Positions 29,476 through 38,247 of a DNA stretch of 64,000 nucleotides are shown here, one piece after another (position 1 is the first letter of the stretch; each line of letters begins with the position of its first letter). The position numbers and the translations under genes are program-made. The notes under the pieces are model-generated. The model saw only the letters and a program-made list of their open reading frames with translations, made no database searches and was not told where the DNA came from. The DNA comes from an uncultured Paracoccaceae bacterium (GTDB lineage Bacteria > Pseudomonadota > Alphaproteobacteria > Rhodobacterales > Rhodobacteraceae), in NCBI GenBank assembly GCA_947496605.1, contig CANMDF010000002.1, positions 806,001 through 870,000 on the forward strand, read 5' to 3'.

Positions 29476-30872
29476 TCCAACTGATAGGGCAGAATACCGC
29501 GGCGATCAGGATCGACGCTCAGCTGGCGTTCAAGCGGAGGCACTGACCTTTGATGGCAATTGCGCCGTTCGCAAATCCGGCATGAAATGCCGATAGGGGC
29601 ATAGGCCTCAGCGGCGCTCAAATCCATGTGATCGGCATACACCAAAGCTGGCGCATGTTTAACTTCACACCCCAATCCAATCGCATAGCGGCGTGTGGGC
29701 ACGTTATAGGCCCCGCCTGATTTGCTAACATCACGGGCAAGGCAGAAATAGCGTGCGCCATCCGGTGTCTCTGCTAATTGGCGCAGGAACTGCCCCGGCA
29801 ATTCAAACGCCTGATGCACGTTCCACAATGGACATGCCCCGCCGTAGCGGGCGAATTGCAGCGTGGTCGCCGAGTGGCGTTTGGTGATCGTGCCAGCCTG
29901 ATCGACCCGGACAAAGAAGAATGGGATGCCTTTGGCGCCAGGGCGCTGCAATGTGGACAGCCTGTGTGCCACTTGTTCAAGCGACGCACCGAAGCGGGCG
30001 GATAGGACCTCGAGATCATGCCGTGTGGCTTGTGCTGCCGAAAGAAAGGCGGCGTAAGGCATCAACGCGGCCCCAGCGAAATAGTTTGCAAGGCCAACTT
30101 TGGCGATACTGCGTGCCTCGTCTGATTGAAAGCGCGCGAGGTCCAAAGTGGCCTCTAACAATGGCTCTTGTGCAATGAGAGCGAGTTGCAGCAACAATTG
30201 AAACGTCTGCGTTGCCCCGTTTGCAAACTGCGAAATCGTAAGTGTTTTGGTTGCCGCATCATAGTGGCGCACATCGACCGCATCACGGAACACTGTCTTA
30301 ATCCCGTGACTGTCCAACATCCGCACGGCTGCATCCGCCATCGCTTCGCCCGGACTGGTGCGGCTGGCAAACCGTTCTGCTGCGCGATCCACCGCATCAA
30401 TGTAGTTGTCACAATAATGAAAGAAGTCGCGCACCTCTTCCCATGGGCTGGGTTGCAGACGGGCGTCTTCGCGGCCCAATGCCTCATCCAATGATGCCAG
30501 CCGTTCGTGGGTCTGACGGTAGGCTGCGTGCAGATCAAGAAAGGCACGCGCAAGGGTAGGCGCGTTGGCGGCAGCCAGTCGCATGTCAGCCAAAGCTGGG
30601 GCAGGACCGGTAAAGACCGGATCGGCCAGCGCTTCACGCATATCGCCGACCAGTCGTGCTTCATCACCTGATTGCAACTCGGTCACGTCAAAGCCGAATT
30701 CCTGCGCAAGACCCAAGACGACCGCCGTAGAGACAGGGCGGTTATTGTTCTCCATCTGGTTGAGGTAGGGCAGCGACACGCCCAGCTTTTCGGCGAACGC
30801 TTTTTGCGTCAGCGAAAGCCGCCCGCGCAATTCGCGCAGCTTTGCGCCAGCATAGAGTTTCTGAATGGCCAT
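29472..30872 (-). CDS. pccR: Short-chain fatty acyl-CoA regulator (ScfR family), PccR-like
   Basis: N-terminal XRE HTH KLRELRGRLSLTQKAFAEKLGVSLPYLNQMENNNRPVS plus long C-terminal domain; next to pccB. Confidence 0.87.
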   Translation of the reverse strand: MAIQKLYAGAKLRELRGRLSLTQKAFAEKLGVSLPYLNQMENNNRPVSTAVVLGLAQEFGFDVTELQSGDEARLVGDMREALADPVFTGPAPALADMRLAAANAPTLARAFLDLHAAYRQTHERLASLDEALGREDARLQPSPWEEVRDFFHYCDNYIDAVDRAAERFASRTSPGEAMADAAVRMLDSHGIKTVFRDAVDVRHYDAATKTLTISQFANGATQTFQLLLQLALIAQEPLLEATLDLARFQSDEARSIAKVGLANYFAGAALMPYAAFLSAAQATRHDLEVLSARFGASLEQVAHRLSTLQRPGAKGIPFFFVRVDQAGTITKRHSATTLQFARYGGACPLWNVHQAFELPGQFLRQLAETPDGARYFCLARDVSKSGGAYNVPTRRYAIGLGCEVKHAPALVYADHMDLSAAEAYAPIGISCRICERRNCHQRSVPPLERQLSVDPDRRGILPYQLD

Positions 30873-30880
30873 ACCGTACC

Positions 30881-30916
30881 TTTGCAGATTAGCTAAGTCA
30901 CATTAGCTACTGCAAA
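30881..30916. promoter_or_regulatory. Nested repeat operator upstream of pccR
   Basis: TTTGCAG-ATTAGCTA-agtcac-ATTAGCTA-CTGCAAA. Confidence 0.65.
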
Positions 30917-30923
30917 TTTCGCG

Positions 30924-32135
30924 TCAAGCAATCTGCTTTTCACGCCAGATGACAAACAGGACAGACAAGAACGCGCAGACGGATGTGCTTAGCATAATCA
31001 ACTGCAAAGGAAGCGTCCCTGTTTCGACTGTCAGAATACTGCCCGCAAACTGTGACAAGGCCGCGCCGCCGCCGATCATAATGGCACCACCTAATCCGCT
31101 GGCTGTCCCCGCCAGATGCGGACGCACCGAGATGGACCCGGCCATCACGTTGGGCAGAATGATGCCGTTGCCCAACCCCAAGAAGACGCAAAACCCAAAG
31201 AAGTTAAGCGGATGATTGACGCCTGAAATTGTCAAAATCGCTGAAAGGCCGAGGCCGAACAGGATCACGCAACTTCCGATGATTGCCATCCGGTTGATGC
31301 CTACTTTGACGGAAAACCGCCCCGAAAGGAAATTGCCAGCGGCATAGCCGATTGCCGGCGTGCCAAGTGCGATCCCTGTCCAAAGCGGCGAGAGGCCAAA
31401 GATCTCGGAGGCGACAAAGGATGTCCCGCCTAACAGCGCAAAGAAAGCACCAGATGCGAAAGCCGCACAAAGGACATACCCCCAAAATCGTGGTGAACCT
31501 AAAAGCTCCGGATAGGTCCTGAGTTGGTCGCGAAAGCTGGTGCCTTCGCCTTTGACTGTTTCGCCAAGGTCGAAATAGACCAAGGCCAGTGTTCCAAGTC
31601 CGGCCAGCCCCAAGAATACAAATGTCGCCTGCCAGCCAAAGGCTTGCTCTAATGCGCCACCGATCATCGGGCCGACCATGGGCACCACGGCCATACCCAT
31701 TGTCACATAGCCGATCATCGAAGCGGCCTGCGCCTCTGGCACAATGTCACGCACAATCGCACGTCCTAACGCCATCGAAGTGGCGACGGCGGCTTGTAGG
31801 ATGCGAAAGAATAAGAAGGTCTCAACCGTTGTAGCGAACAAGGTGCCAATAGTTGCCAGGACAAATATGGTCAGCGATCCAAGCACCAGAATGCGCCGGC
31901 CGTAACGGTCAGAAATCGGGCCGATAAAGACTTGTAACAGGGCAGTCGTGGCTAAATAGCCTGACAATGCGATCTGCATGATGGCATATTCTGTATCGAA
32001 ATAGATTGTCATCGCGGAAAGCGACGGCAAGAAAACAGACATGCTAAGCGCGGACATACCGGTGATCAGCACGAGTGTTAGAATATGTGGTGGTGTGGTG
32101 CGATCCAGAAACCGGATCGTGGGCAGAGTGGTCAT
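30924..32135 (-). CDS. MFS transporter, Bcr/CflA type
   Basis: 12-TM MFS; GPISDRYGRRILVLGSLTIFVLATIG; MIGYVTMGMAVVPMVGPMIGGALEQAFGWQATF. Confidence 0.9.
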   Translation of the reverse strand: MTTLPTIRFLDRTTPPHILTLVLITGMSALSMSVFLPSLSAMTIYFDTEYAIMQIALSGYLATTALLQVFIGPISDRYGRRILVLGSLTIFVLATIGTLFATTVETFLFFRILQAAVATSMALGRAIVRDIVPEAQAASMIGYVTMGMAVVPMVGPMIGGALEQAFGWQATFVFLGLAGLGTLALVYFDLGETVKGEGTSFRDQLRTYPELLGSPRFWGYVLCAAFASGAFFALLGGTSFVASEIFGLSPLWTGIALGTPAIGYAAGNFLSGRFSVKVGINRMAIIGSCVILFGLGLSAILTISGVNHPLNFFGFCVFLGLGNGIILPNVMAGSISVRPHLAGTASGLGGAIMIGGGAALSQFAGSILTVETGTLPLQLIMLSTSVCAFLSVLFVIWREKQIA

Positions 32136-32182
32136 GGGTTCAGGTGTAGGCCTCTGGCGATGGCTTGTCCATTGTTGTGTTG

Positions 32183-32230
32183 TTTGCAGATTTGCAAATA
32201 CTCAAACGTGCTAAGTCTAAAGTTTGCAAA
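32183..32230. promoter_or_regulatory. PccR/ScfR-type binding region in the MFS/pccB divergent promoter
   Basis: TTTGCAGATTTGCAAA at 32183-32198 and TTTGCAAA at 32223-32230. Confidence 0.65.
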
Positions 32231-32302
32231 TATACCTATTGCCCCTTCACGTCCTCTTTGCCGCGCGGTATCCATGCGCAACAAAACGTGGGGGATGATC
32301 CG

Positions 32303-33832
32303 ATGGACGTATTGCAGGAACTGGAAACACGGCGGCAGGCGGCCCGCATGGGTGGTGGCGAAAAGCGGGTCGCTGCGCAGCACAGCAAGGGCAAGCTGAC
32401 AGCGCGTGAGCGGGTCGAGCTTTTGCTGGACGACGGATCATTTGAAGAGTTTGATATGTTCGTAGCGCACCGCTGTACTGACTTTGGGATGGAGAAAGAC
32501 CGCCCCGCAGGTGATGGCGTCGTGACGGGCTGGGGCACGATCAACGGTCGGCTTGTTTACGTGTTTAGCCAAGACTTTACCGTTATGGGCGGGTCGGTGT
32601 CTGAGACGCACGGCAAGAAGATTTGCAAGATCATGGATATGGCGGTTCAAAATGGTGCGCCAATCATCGGGATCAACGATTCCGGTGGCGCGCGTATTCA
32701 AGAGGGCGTGGCCAGCCTTGCCGCTTATGGCGAAGTGTTCCAGCGCAATATCACAGCCTCAGGTGTTGTGCCGCAGATCAGCCTGATTATGGGGCCGACG
32801 GCGGGTGGTGCTGTTTACTCGCCTGCTATGACAGATTTTATTTTCATGGTGAAAGACAGCTCTTACATGTTTGTCACTGGTCCTGACGTTGTGAAGACGG
32901 TCACAAACGAACAGGTCACGGCTGAGGAATTGGGTGGTGCCAGCACGCACACTAAGAAATCCTCGGTCGCTGATGCGGCCTTTGAGAATGATGTTGAGGC
33001 GATTGCTGAAGTGCGCCGTCTTGTTGATTTTCTGCCGTTGCACAATCGCGACAAAGCCCCTGTGCGTCCGTTCTTTGATGACGTGAACCGGGCAGAAGAA
33101 AGCCTTGATACGCTGGTGCCTGACAATCCTAACATGCCCTACGACATGAAAGAGCTGATCACCAAGTTAGCCGACGAGGGCGATTTCTATGAAATCCAGG
33201 AAGAATTTGCCAAGAACATTTTGACCGGATTTATCCGCCTTGAAGGGTCCACCGTTGGCGTTGTTGCCAATCAACCGATGGTGCTGGCGGGCTGTCTTGA
33301 TATCGATGCCTCGCGCAAAGCCGCGCGTTTTGTTCGCTTTTGCGATGCGTTTGATATTCCGATCCTGTCGTTGGTTGATGTGCCGGGCTTTCTGCCGGGT
33401 ACAAGCCAAGAATATTCAGGTGTGATCAAGCACGGTGCAAAGCTGCTCTATGCTTATGGTGAAGCGACTGTGCCGAAGGTAACAGTCATCACACGTAAGG
33501 CCTATGGTGGCGCTTATGTTGTGATGTCGTCTAAGCATCTGAACGGTGATTTCAACTATGCGTGGCCAACAGCCGAGATCGCGGTGATGGGTGCCAAAGG
33601 TGCGACCGAGATTATCCACCGTGCAGATTTGAACGATCCAGAAAAGCTGGCGCAACATACACAAGATTACGAAGACCGATTTGCGAACCCTTTCGTCGCT
33701 GCTGAAAAGGGCGTGATTGATGAAGTGATCATGCCGCAATCCACGCGCAAGCGTATTTGCCGGGCCTTTGCATCGTTGCGCACAAAGCAGGTGCACACGC
33801 CTTGGAAAAAGCACGACAATATTCCGCTGTGA
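32303..33832 (+). CDS. pccB: Propionyl-CoA carboxylase beta subunit
   Basis: Carboxyltransferase: [16 protein letters not shown]-type region, [60 protein letters not shown]. Confidence 0.96.
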   Translation: MDVLQELETRRQAARMGGGEKRVAAQHSKGKLTARERVELLLDDGSFEEFDMFVAHRCTDFGMEKDRPAGDGVVTGWGTINGRLVYVFSQDFTVMGGSVSETHGKKICKIMDMAVQNGAPIIGINDSGGARIQEGVASLAAYGEVFQRNITASGVVPQISLIMGPTAGGAVYSPAMTDFIFMVKDSSYMFVTGPDVVKTVTNEQVTAEELGGASTHTKKSSVADAAFENDVEAIAEVRRLVDFLPLHNRDKAPVRPFFDDVNRAEESLDTLVPDNPNMPYDMKELITKLADEGDFYEIQEEFAKNILTGFIRLEGSTVGVVANQPMVLAGCLDIDASRKAARFVRFCDAFDIPILSLVDVPGFLPGTSQEYSGVIKHGAKLLYAYGEATVPKVTVITRKAYGGAYVVMSSKHLNGDFNYAWPTAEIAVMGAKGATEIIHRADLNDPEKLAQHTQDYEDRFANPFVAAEKGVIDEVIMPQSTRKRICRAFASLRTKQVHTPWKKHDNIPL

Positions 33833-34088
33833 GCCTGGGCAGGGATCATAAGTCTGTACAATATTTGGGAACAGCACCGGTGCGCACCCAATATGTTGAT
33901 GCGTCGGCGGAAAGCCGCGGCGTTTCTGAGTCTTTGTTGCAACATTACGCGCAGTTCGCCTTGGAGGCCTTTGAGAACGCTATGTTTTTGCCTATTGTAG
34001 CCTCACGCGAAGTGGATATCGCGCTCTCGAGGTGTCAAGGTGGCGCAGATCACCCCAAACCCTGCATAAACAGAGGCAGGCAAATACG

Positions 34089-34232
34089 ATGGTACAAGGA
34101 CTTATTGCTTTCACGGTCGCAGCGCTCATGGCGCTTGTTGCCGTATCTGGCAGCCAAGACCGCGCGCCGCTGCAACTTACGTCGGATGCAGCAGCGCAAC
34201 AGCAGGTCAATTACGACCAGCTGGTTTACTAA
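34089..34232 (+). CDS. Small hypothetical protein (47 aa) with one N-terminal hydrophobic segment
   Basis: MVQGLIAFTVAALMALVAVSGSQDRAPLQLTSDAAAQQQVNYDQLVY; purine-rich upstream AGGCAGG; hairpin downstream. Confidence 0.5.
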   Translation: MVQGLIAFTVAALMALVAVSGSQDRAPLQLTSDAAAQQQVNYDQLVY

Positions 34233-34243
34233 CGCTCACTGTT

Positions 34244-34269
34244 TTGGACGGGCCCTTGGGTCCGTCCAA
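34244..34269 (+). terminator. Strong hairpin, possible terminator
   Basis: TTGGACGG...CCGTCCAA; T run only about 10 nt downstream. Confidence 0.5.
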
Positions 34270-34297
34270 CCCGCCACCTTTTTGATAGGGGGCGCAC

Positions 34298-34666
34298 ATG
34301 GCTAACCTTCCTTACATGGACAAACATCGTGGGTTTCCGGGCCGCTTGCCGGGGACCGATTTTCAATTCGTTTTGCGTCGCGCCAATAAGGACGGTGCGA
34401 CCGCGCTGTCAGAGCGGATCCGTTATCCAGACCGTCGACCCCCTGATAGGCGGGCCGACGCGGGCTTTATGCAGGCCTTGTGGGAACATTTCGGCGAAGA
34501 GCCTTTTGTGCGCGGCAACCTTGATGCAGGGCGGTTGAGTTGGCTTTTTGGGCGTGAAGTGATCCCGGCTGAAGACCCGTTTGATCCGGCAAGTTATGAA
34601 GCGATGTTGCGGATTGATGTGCAGGTTGCGCGACAGACATTCCCCGAAATTCTGGGAGATGGCTAA
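34298..34666 (+). CDS. Hypothetical protein (122 aa)
   Basis: Coding-like ORF in the pccB-pccA interval with RBS-like GGGGG upstream. Confidence 0.7.
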   Translation: MANLPYMDKHRGFPGRLPGTDFQFVLRRANKDGATALSERIRYPDRRPPDRRADAGFMQALWEHFGEEPFVRGNLDAGRLSWLFGREVIPAEDPFDPASYEAMLRIDVQVARQTFPEILGDG

Positions 34667-34847
34667 TGCACGCGTACAAGATGAACATTACATTAACGAA
34701 ACAATGTAAGCGGGAATCCGCTCATGTGCTTATCGATGCGCAACAATGCTATCCAGAACGTACTTCTTTTGCCAAGGTGAGAACTGTAGCAGGGCGCTCC
34801 AGCATTTGTTCTGCTGCAATTTCTCTATACCGTTACCCTTCCCCTGG

Positions 34848-34876
34848 TCGGCCTGCTTACTCACCAAGCAGGCCGA
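34848..34876. other. Perfect 11-bp hairpin in non-coding interval
   Basis: TCGGCCTGCTT-actcacc-AAGCAGGCCGA. Confidence 0.7.
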
Positions 34877-35009
34877 TACCGGATTTCCGCTTGTCAGAGG
34901 CCGATAAGACGGCTGATATTGGATATCATGGTGAATTTGCTATTCATCAACGGGCAGACCGTGCCAATTCTGGGACGGCCGAAATAACAACAACGATAGG
35001 TTCAAGATT

Positions 35010-35210
35010 ATGCAAAAGACATCAATCATCCTTGCGACAGTGGCAGTATTTGGTTTGGCAGGTTGCCTCGACAATGACGTGGAGCGTGGCGTCGCTGGCG
35101 CAGGTGCCGGCCTTGTGGCTGCAGAGGTGCTGGGCACAGACCGCACTGGTACAGCATTGGCAGGCGCCGCAGCAGGCGTCTTCTGTGACGACGTCGGCGT
35201 TTGCCGCTAA
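35010..35210 (+). CDS. Small lipoprotein with glycine-rich segment
   Basis: MQKTSIILATVAVFGLAGCLDNDVERGVAGAGAGLVAAEVLGTDRTGTALAGAAAGVFCDDVGVCR; lipobox LAGC. Confidence 0.85.
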   Translation: MQKTSIILATVAVFGLAGCLDNDVERGVAGAGAGLVAAEVLGTDRTGTALAGAAAGVFCDDVGVCR

Positions 35211-35250
35211 GATAGACAATCGCGCCCTTGCCGGGCGTACAGCTTTTTTG

Positions 35251-35287
35251 AACCGTCGTCGGGAAAACCTCCCGACGGCGGTTTTTT
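35251..35287 (+). terminator. Intrinsic terminator after the lipoprotein gene
   Basis: AACCGTCGTCGGGA-aaacc-TCCCGACGGCGGTT followed by TTTT; 14-bp stem with one G-U. Confidence 0.88.
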
Positions 35288-35308
35288 CGTTTTTGGGGAC
35301 GTAAGATC

Positions 35309-37306
35309 ATGTTCAAGAAAATCCTTATCGCCAACCGCGGTGAAATCGCCTGCCGCGTTATCAAGACCGCCCGCAAGATGGGTATTAAGACGGTTGCGAT
35401 TTATTCCGACGCTGACCGCAACGCGCTGCACGTCAAGATGGCGGATGAAGCGGTGCATATCGGCCCTTCCCCTGCGAACCAGTCATATATTGTCATCGAT
35501 AAGGTCATGGACGCGATCAAGCAAACGGGGGCCGAGGCCGTGCACCCGGGGTATGGCTTCTTGTCCGAGAACCCCAAATTCGCGGATGCGCTTGAAGCCG
35601 CTGGCGTCGCCTTTATCGGCCCTCCAAAGGGTGCGATTGAAAAGATGGGTGACAAGATCACATCCAAGAAGATCGCCCAAGACGCCGATGTGTCCACCGT
35701 TCCCGGCTACATGGGTTTGATCGAGGATGCTGAAGATGCGGTCAAAATCTCCAATCAAGTCGGTTATCCTGTGATGATCAAAGCCTCTGCAGGTGGCGGT
35801 GGTAAGGGTATGCGTATTGCTTGGACCGATGATGAAGCCCGCGAAGGGTTCCAGTCGTCCAAGAATGAGGCTGCCAATTCGTTCGGCGACGACCGCATCT
35901 TTATTGAGAAATTCGTCACGCAACCGCGCCACATTGAAATTCAGGTTTTGTGCGATGGTCACGGCAATGCGGTCTATCTGCATGAACGTGAATGCTCGAT
36001 CCAGCGTCGGAACCAGAAGGTGATCGAAGAGGCCCCAAGCCCGTTCTTGGATGAAGCCACGCGTAAGGCTATGGGCGAACAGTCTGTCGCGCTGGCCCAA
36101 GCCGTGGGCTACACCAGCGCAGGTACAGTGGAATTCATCGTTGATGGCGACCGCAACTTTTATTTCCTTGAGATGAATACCCGTTTGCAGGTGGAGCACC
36201 CTGTGACCGAGCTGATCACGGGCGTTGATCTGGTCGAACAGATGATCCGTGTTGCTGCCGGTGAAAAGCTGCCATTTGCGCAAGATGATCTGAAGATCAA
36301 CGGCTGGGCAATGGAAAGCCGTCTTTATGCCGAAGATCCATATCGCGGGTTCTTGCCGTCGATTGGGCGTTTGACCCGCTACCGTCCCCCTGTTGAAGAG
36401 GCGATGGAAACCCGCGCTGTCCGCAATGACACGGGTGTGTTCGAGGGCGGTGAGATCAGCATGTATTACGATCCGATGATCGCCAAGCTATGCACATGGG
36501 CGCCCGACCGCGCGACCGCGATTGAAGAAATGCGCCTGGCACTCGATGGGTTTGAGCTGGAAGGTATTGGTCATAACCTACCGTTCCTGGCGGCCGTCTA
36601 TGACCATCCAAAGTTCACGTCCGGCAATATGACAACAGCCTTTATCGAGGAAGAGTACCCCGATGGCTTTGAGGGTGTGACCTTGGATGAGGGCACGTGC
36701 GAGCGTATCGCCGCGGCGGCTTCCGCCATGCACCGTGTTGCCGAAATCCGGCGCACCCGCATTTCGGGTCGTATGGATAACCATGAACGCCACGTTGGTG
36801 AAGACTGGGTCGTTAAGCTGCAAGGTCACGCGCATGATGTGAAAATCAGCGCGGATAAAACCGGTGCGGATGTTGCCATCAATGGCAAATCCCTACGGGT
36901 TGAAAGCGACTGGACACCTGGCGATCCGCTGGCACGTTTGTCCGTCGATGGTTCACCGTTGGTGTTGAAGATTGGCAAAATCTCGGGTGGTTTCCGCGTG
37001 CGCTATCGTGGTGCTGATATCAAAGTGCATGTACGCACGCCACGTCAGGCTGCGTTGGCAGATCTGATGCCTGAGAAGGTCGCCCCTGATACATCCAAAT
37101 ACCTGCTTTGCCCGATGCCCGGCCTGATCGTGAAGGTTGATGTGGCCGAGGGCGATGAAGTGCAGGAAGGTCAGGCACTTTGCACCGTGGAGGCGATGAA
37201 GATGGAGAACATCTTACGCGCCGAAAAGAAGGGCACGGTGAAAAAGATCAACGCGGGCGCGGGCGATAGCCTCGCCGTTGACGAAGTGATCATGGAGTTT
37301 GAATAG
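35309..37306 (+). CDS. pccA: Propionyl-CoA carboxylase alpha (biotin carboxylase/BCCP) subunit
   Basis: MFKKILIANRGEIACRVIKTARKMG; KASAGGGGKGMRI; biotinylation motif VEAMKMEN. Confidence 0.97.
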   Translation: MFKKILIANRGEIACRVIKTARKMGIKTVAIYSDADRNALHVKMADEAVHIGPSPANQSYIVIDKVMDAIKQTGAEAVHPGYGFLSENPKFADALEAAGVAFIGPPKGAIEKMGDKITSKKIAQDADVSTVPGYMGLIEDAEDAVKISNQVGYPVMIKASAGGGGKGMRIAWTDDEAREGFQSSKNEAANSFGDDRIFIEKFVTQPRHIEIQVLCDGHGNAVYLHERECSIQRRNQKVIEEAPSPFLDEATRKAMGEQSVALAQAVGYTSAGTVEFIVDGDRNFYFLEMNTRLQVEHPVTELITGVDLVEQMIRVAAGEKLPFAQDDLKINGWAMESRLYAEDPYRGFLPSIGRLTRYRPPVEEAMETRAVRNDTGVFEGGEISMYYDPMIAKLCTWAPDRATAIEEMRLALDGFELEGIGHNLPFLAAVYDHPKFTSGNMTTAFIEEEYPDGFEGVTLDEGTCERIAAAASAMHRVAEIRRTRISGRMDNHERHVGEDWVVKLQGHAHDVKISADKTGADVAINGKSLRVESDWTPGDPLARLSVDGSPLVLKIGKISGGFRVRYRGADIKVHVRTPRQAALADLMPEKVAPDTSKYLLCPMPGLIVKVDVAEGDEVQEGQALCTVEAMKMENILRAEKKGTVKKINAGAGDSLAVDEVIMEFE

Positions 37307-37678
37307 GTGAAACCGGGGCTGGCATATGTGACAGCTTTCGGGCTGGCGCTCGCGTCAGCAATGGCGGGGTATTACGTGGGCTTCTTGATCCTGATGTCCG
37401 GGTCCGGTTTTGGCATCGCAGGATTTTTTGCCGTGGTGGTCGTGCTGCCTATGCTCGCGGCCTATGGCGTCTTTGTCATCAGCTATGCCGCCTTTGCCGA
37501 TCATTGGATCGGCTGGCTGAACGGTTTGGTCGGCGCCGTGCTGGTGATACTGGCAGGCTTGTTCTTTTTCGCGTTAATCGCTCAGGATATCTTGGAAGAA
37601 GAGCTCGCAGCCATCTTGATGGTTATCACCCTATTCGCTGGCGGGTACTTCATCATGAGACGTTTGCAGCATGATTAA
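37307..37678 (+). CDS. Hypothetical membrane protein (GTG start directly after pccA stop)
   Basis: Several hydrophobic segments; GTG at 37307. Confidence 0.75.
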   Translation: MKPGLAYVTAFGLALASAMAGYYVGFLILMSGSGFGIAGFFAVVVVLPMLAAYGVFVISYAAFADHWIGWLNGLVGAVLVILAGLFFFALIAQDILEEELAAILMVITLFAGGYFIMRRLQHD

Positions 37679-37684
37679 TGCGTT

Positions 37685-38146
37685 CTATTCCCCAAGGCCG
37701 CGGCGGTCCGAAATTTCCTGCTGGCGCAACGGCATCTTGTCGATAGACCGTGACAGTTCGCGCACGCTATATGGGCTTGGTTTGCGCAAGGCGACCCGTC
37801 CGTCTTTGCCGACCAATGCCATCATGTACCCGCGTGGACGTAACGTGGTGCGCAGGTCCGACATCGCGTCGCGGTCGGTGTCTGTAATCACGATCACGTC
37901 ACGCACTGCCAGCCGTTCGATATCTTCCAGCAACAGATCCATTTGCTGTTGGAACCGTGGGTCATTGGGTGTGTCTGCAAAGATCACAAGGGGCCGTGCG
38001 ACCCAGTTCAGATCTTCCAATACAATCTCGGCCCCGTCAAAGACTTGGGTCCGGTCCTCTTCCCAGCGTTCCAGCACAGTTTGTTCCTGCGCGGTTGCGG
38101 GCAAGGCGATCAGCAGGGCAACTGCGATGTTCGTAAATATCTTCAT
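37685..38146 (-). CDS. DUF4174-type secreted protein
   Basis: Signal peptide MKIFTNIAVALLIALPATA; NWVARPLVIFADTPNDPRFQQQMDLLL...RDVIVITDTD...ALVGKDGRVALR. Confidence 0.75.
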   Translation of the reverse strand: MKIFTNIAVALLIALPATAQEQTVLERWEEDRTQVFDGAEIVLEDLNWVARPLVIFADTPNDPRFQQQMDLLLEDIERLAVRDVIVITDTDRDAMSDLRTTLRPRGYMMALVGKDGRVALRKPSPYSVRELSRSIDKMPLRQQEISDRRGLGE

Positions 38147-38195
38147 ATCACAGGATATAGAGGCGCTTGCGCCAAAAGCTAAGGGGCAGATGCAT

Positions 38196-38206
38196 TTTGC
38201 TGCAAA
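38196..38206. promoter_or_regulatory. Candidate PccR half-site palindrome upstream of mcm
   Basis: TTTGC-T-GCAAA, inside larger GCATTT...AAATGC. Confidence 0.45.
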
Positions 38207-38247
38207 CAAATGCGTGTTACCCCAGCCAACCCCTTTCGGAGGCATCA

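Noticed and set aside
34666-35304. 212-aa ORF covering the pccB-pccA non-coding interval
   Set aside because: Out of frame with the well-supported lipoprotein at 35010-35210, runs through the terminator, protein-like character lacking.
35483-36283. 266-aa antisense ORF within pccA
   Set aside because: pccA is unambiguous with a VEAMKMEN motif; the antisense frame has no family features.
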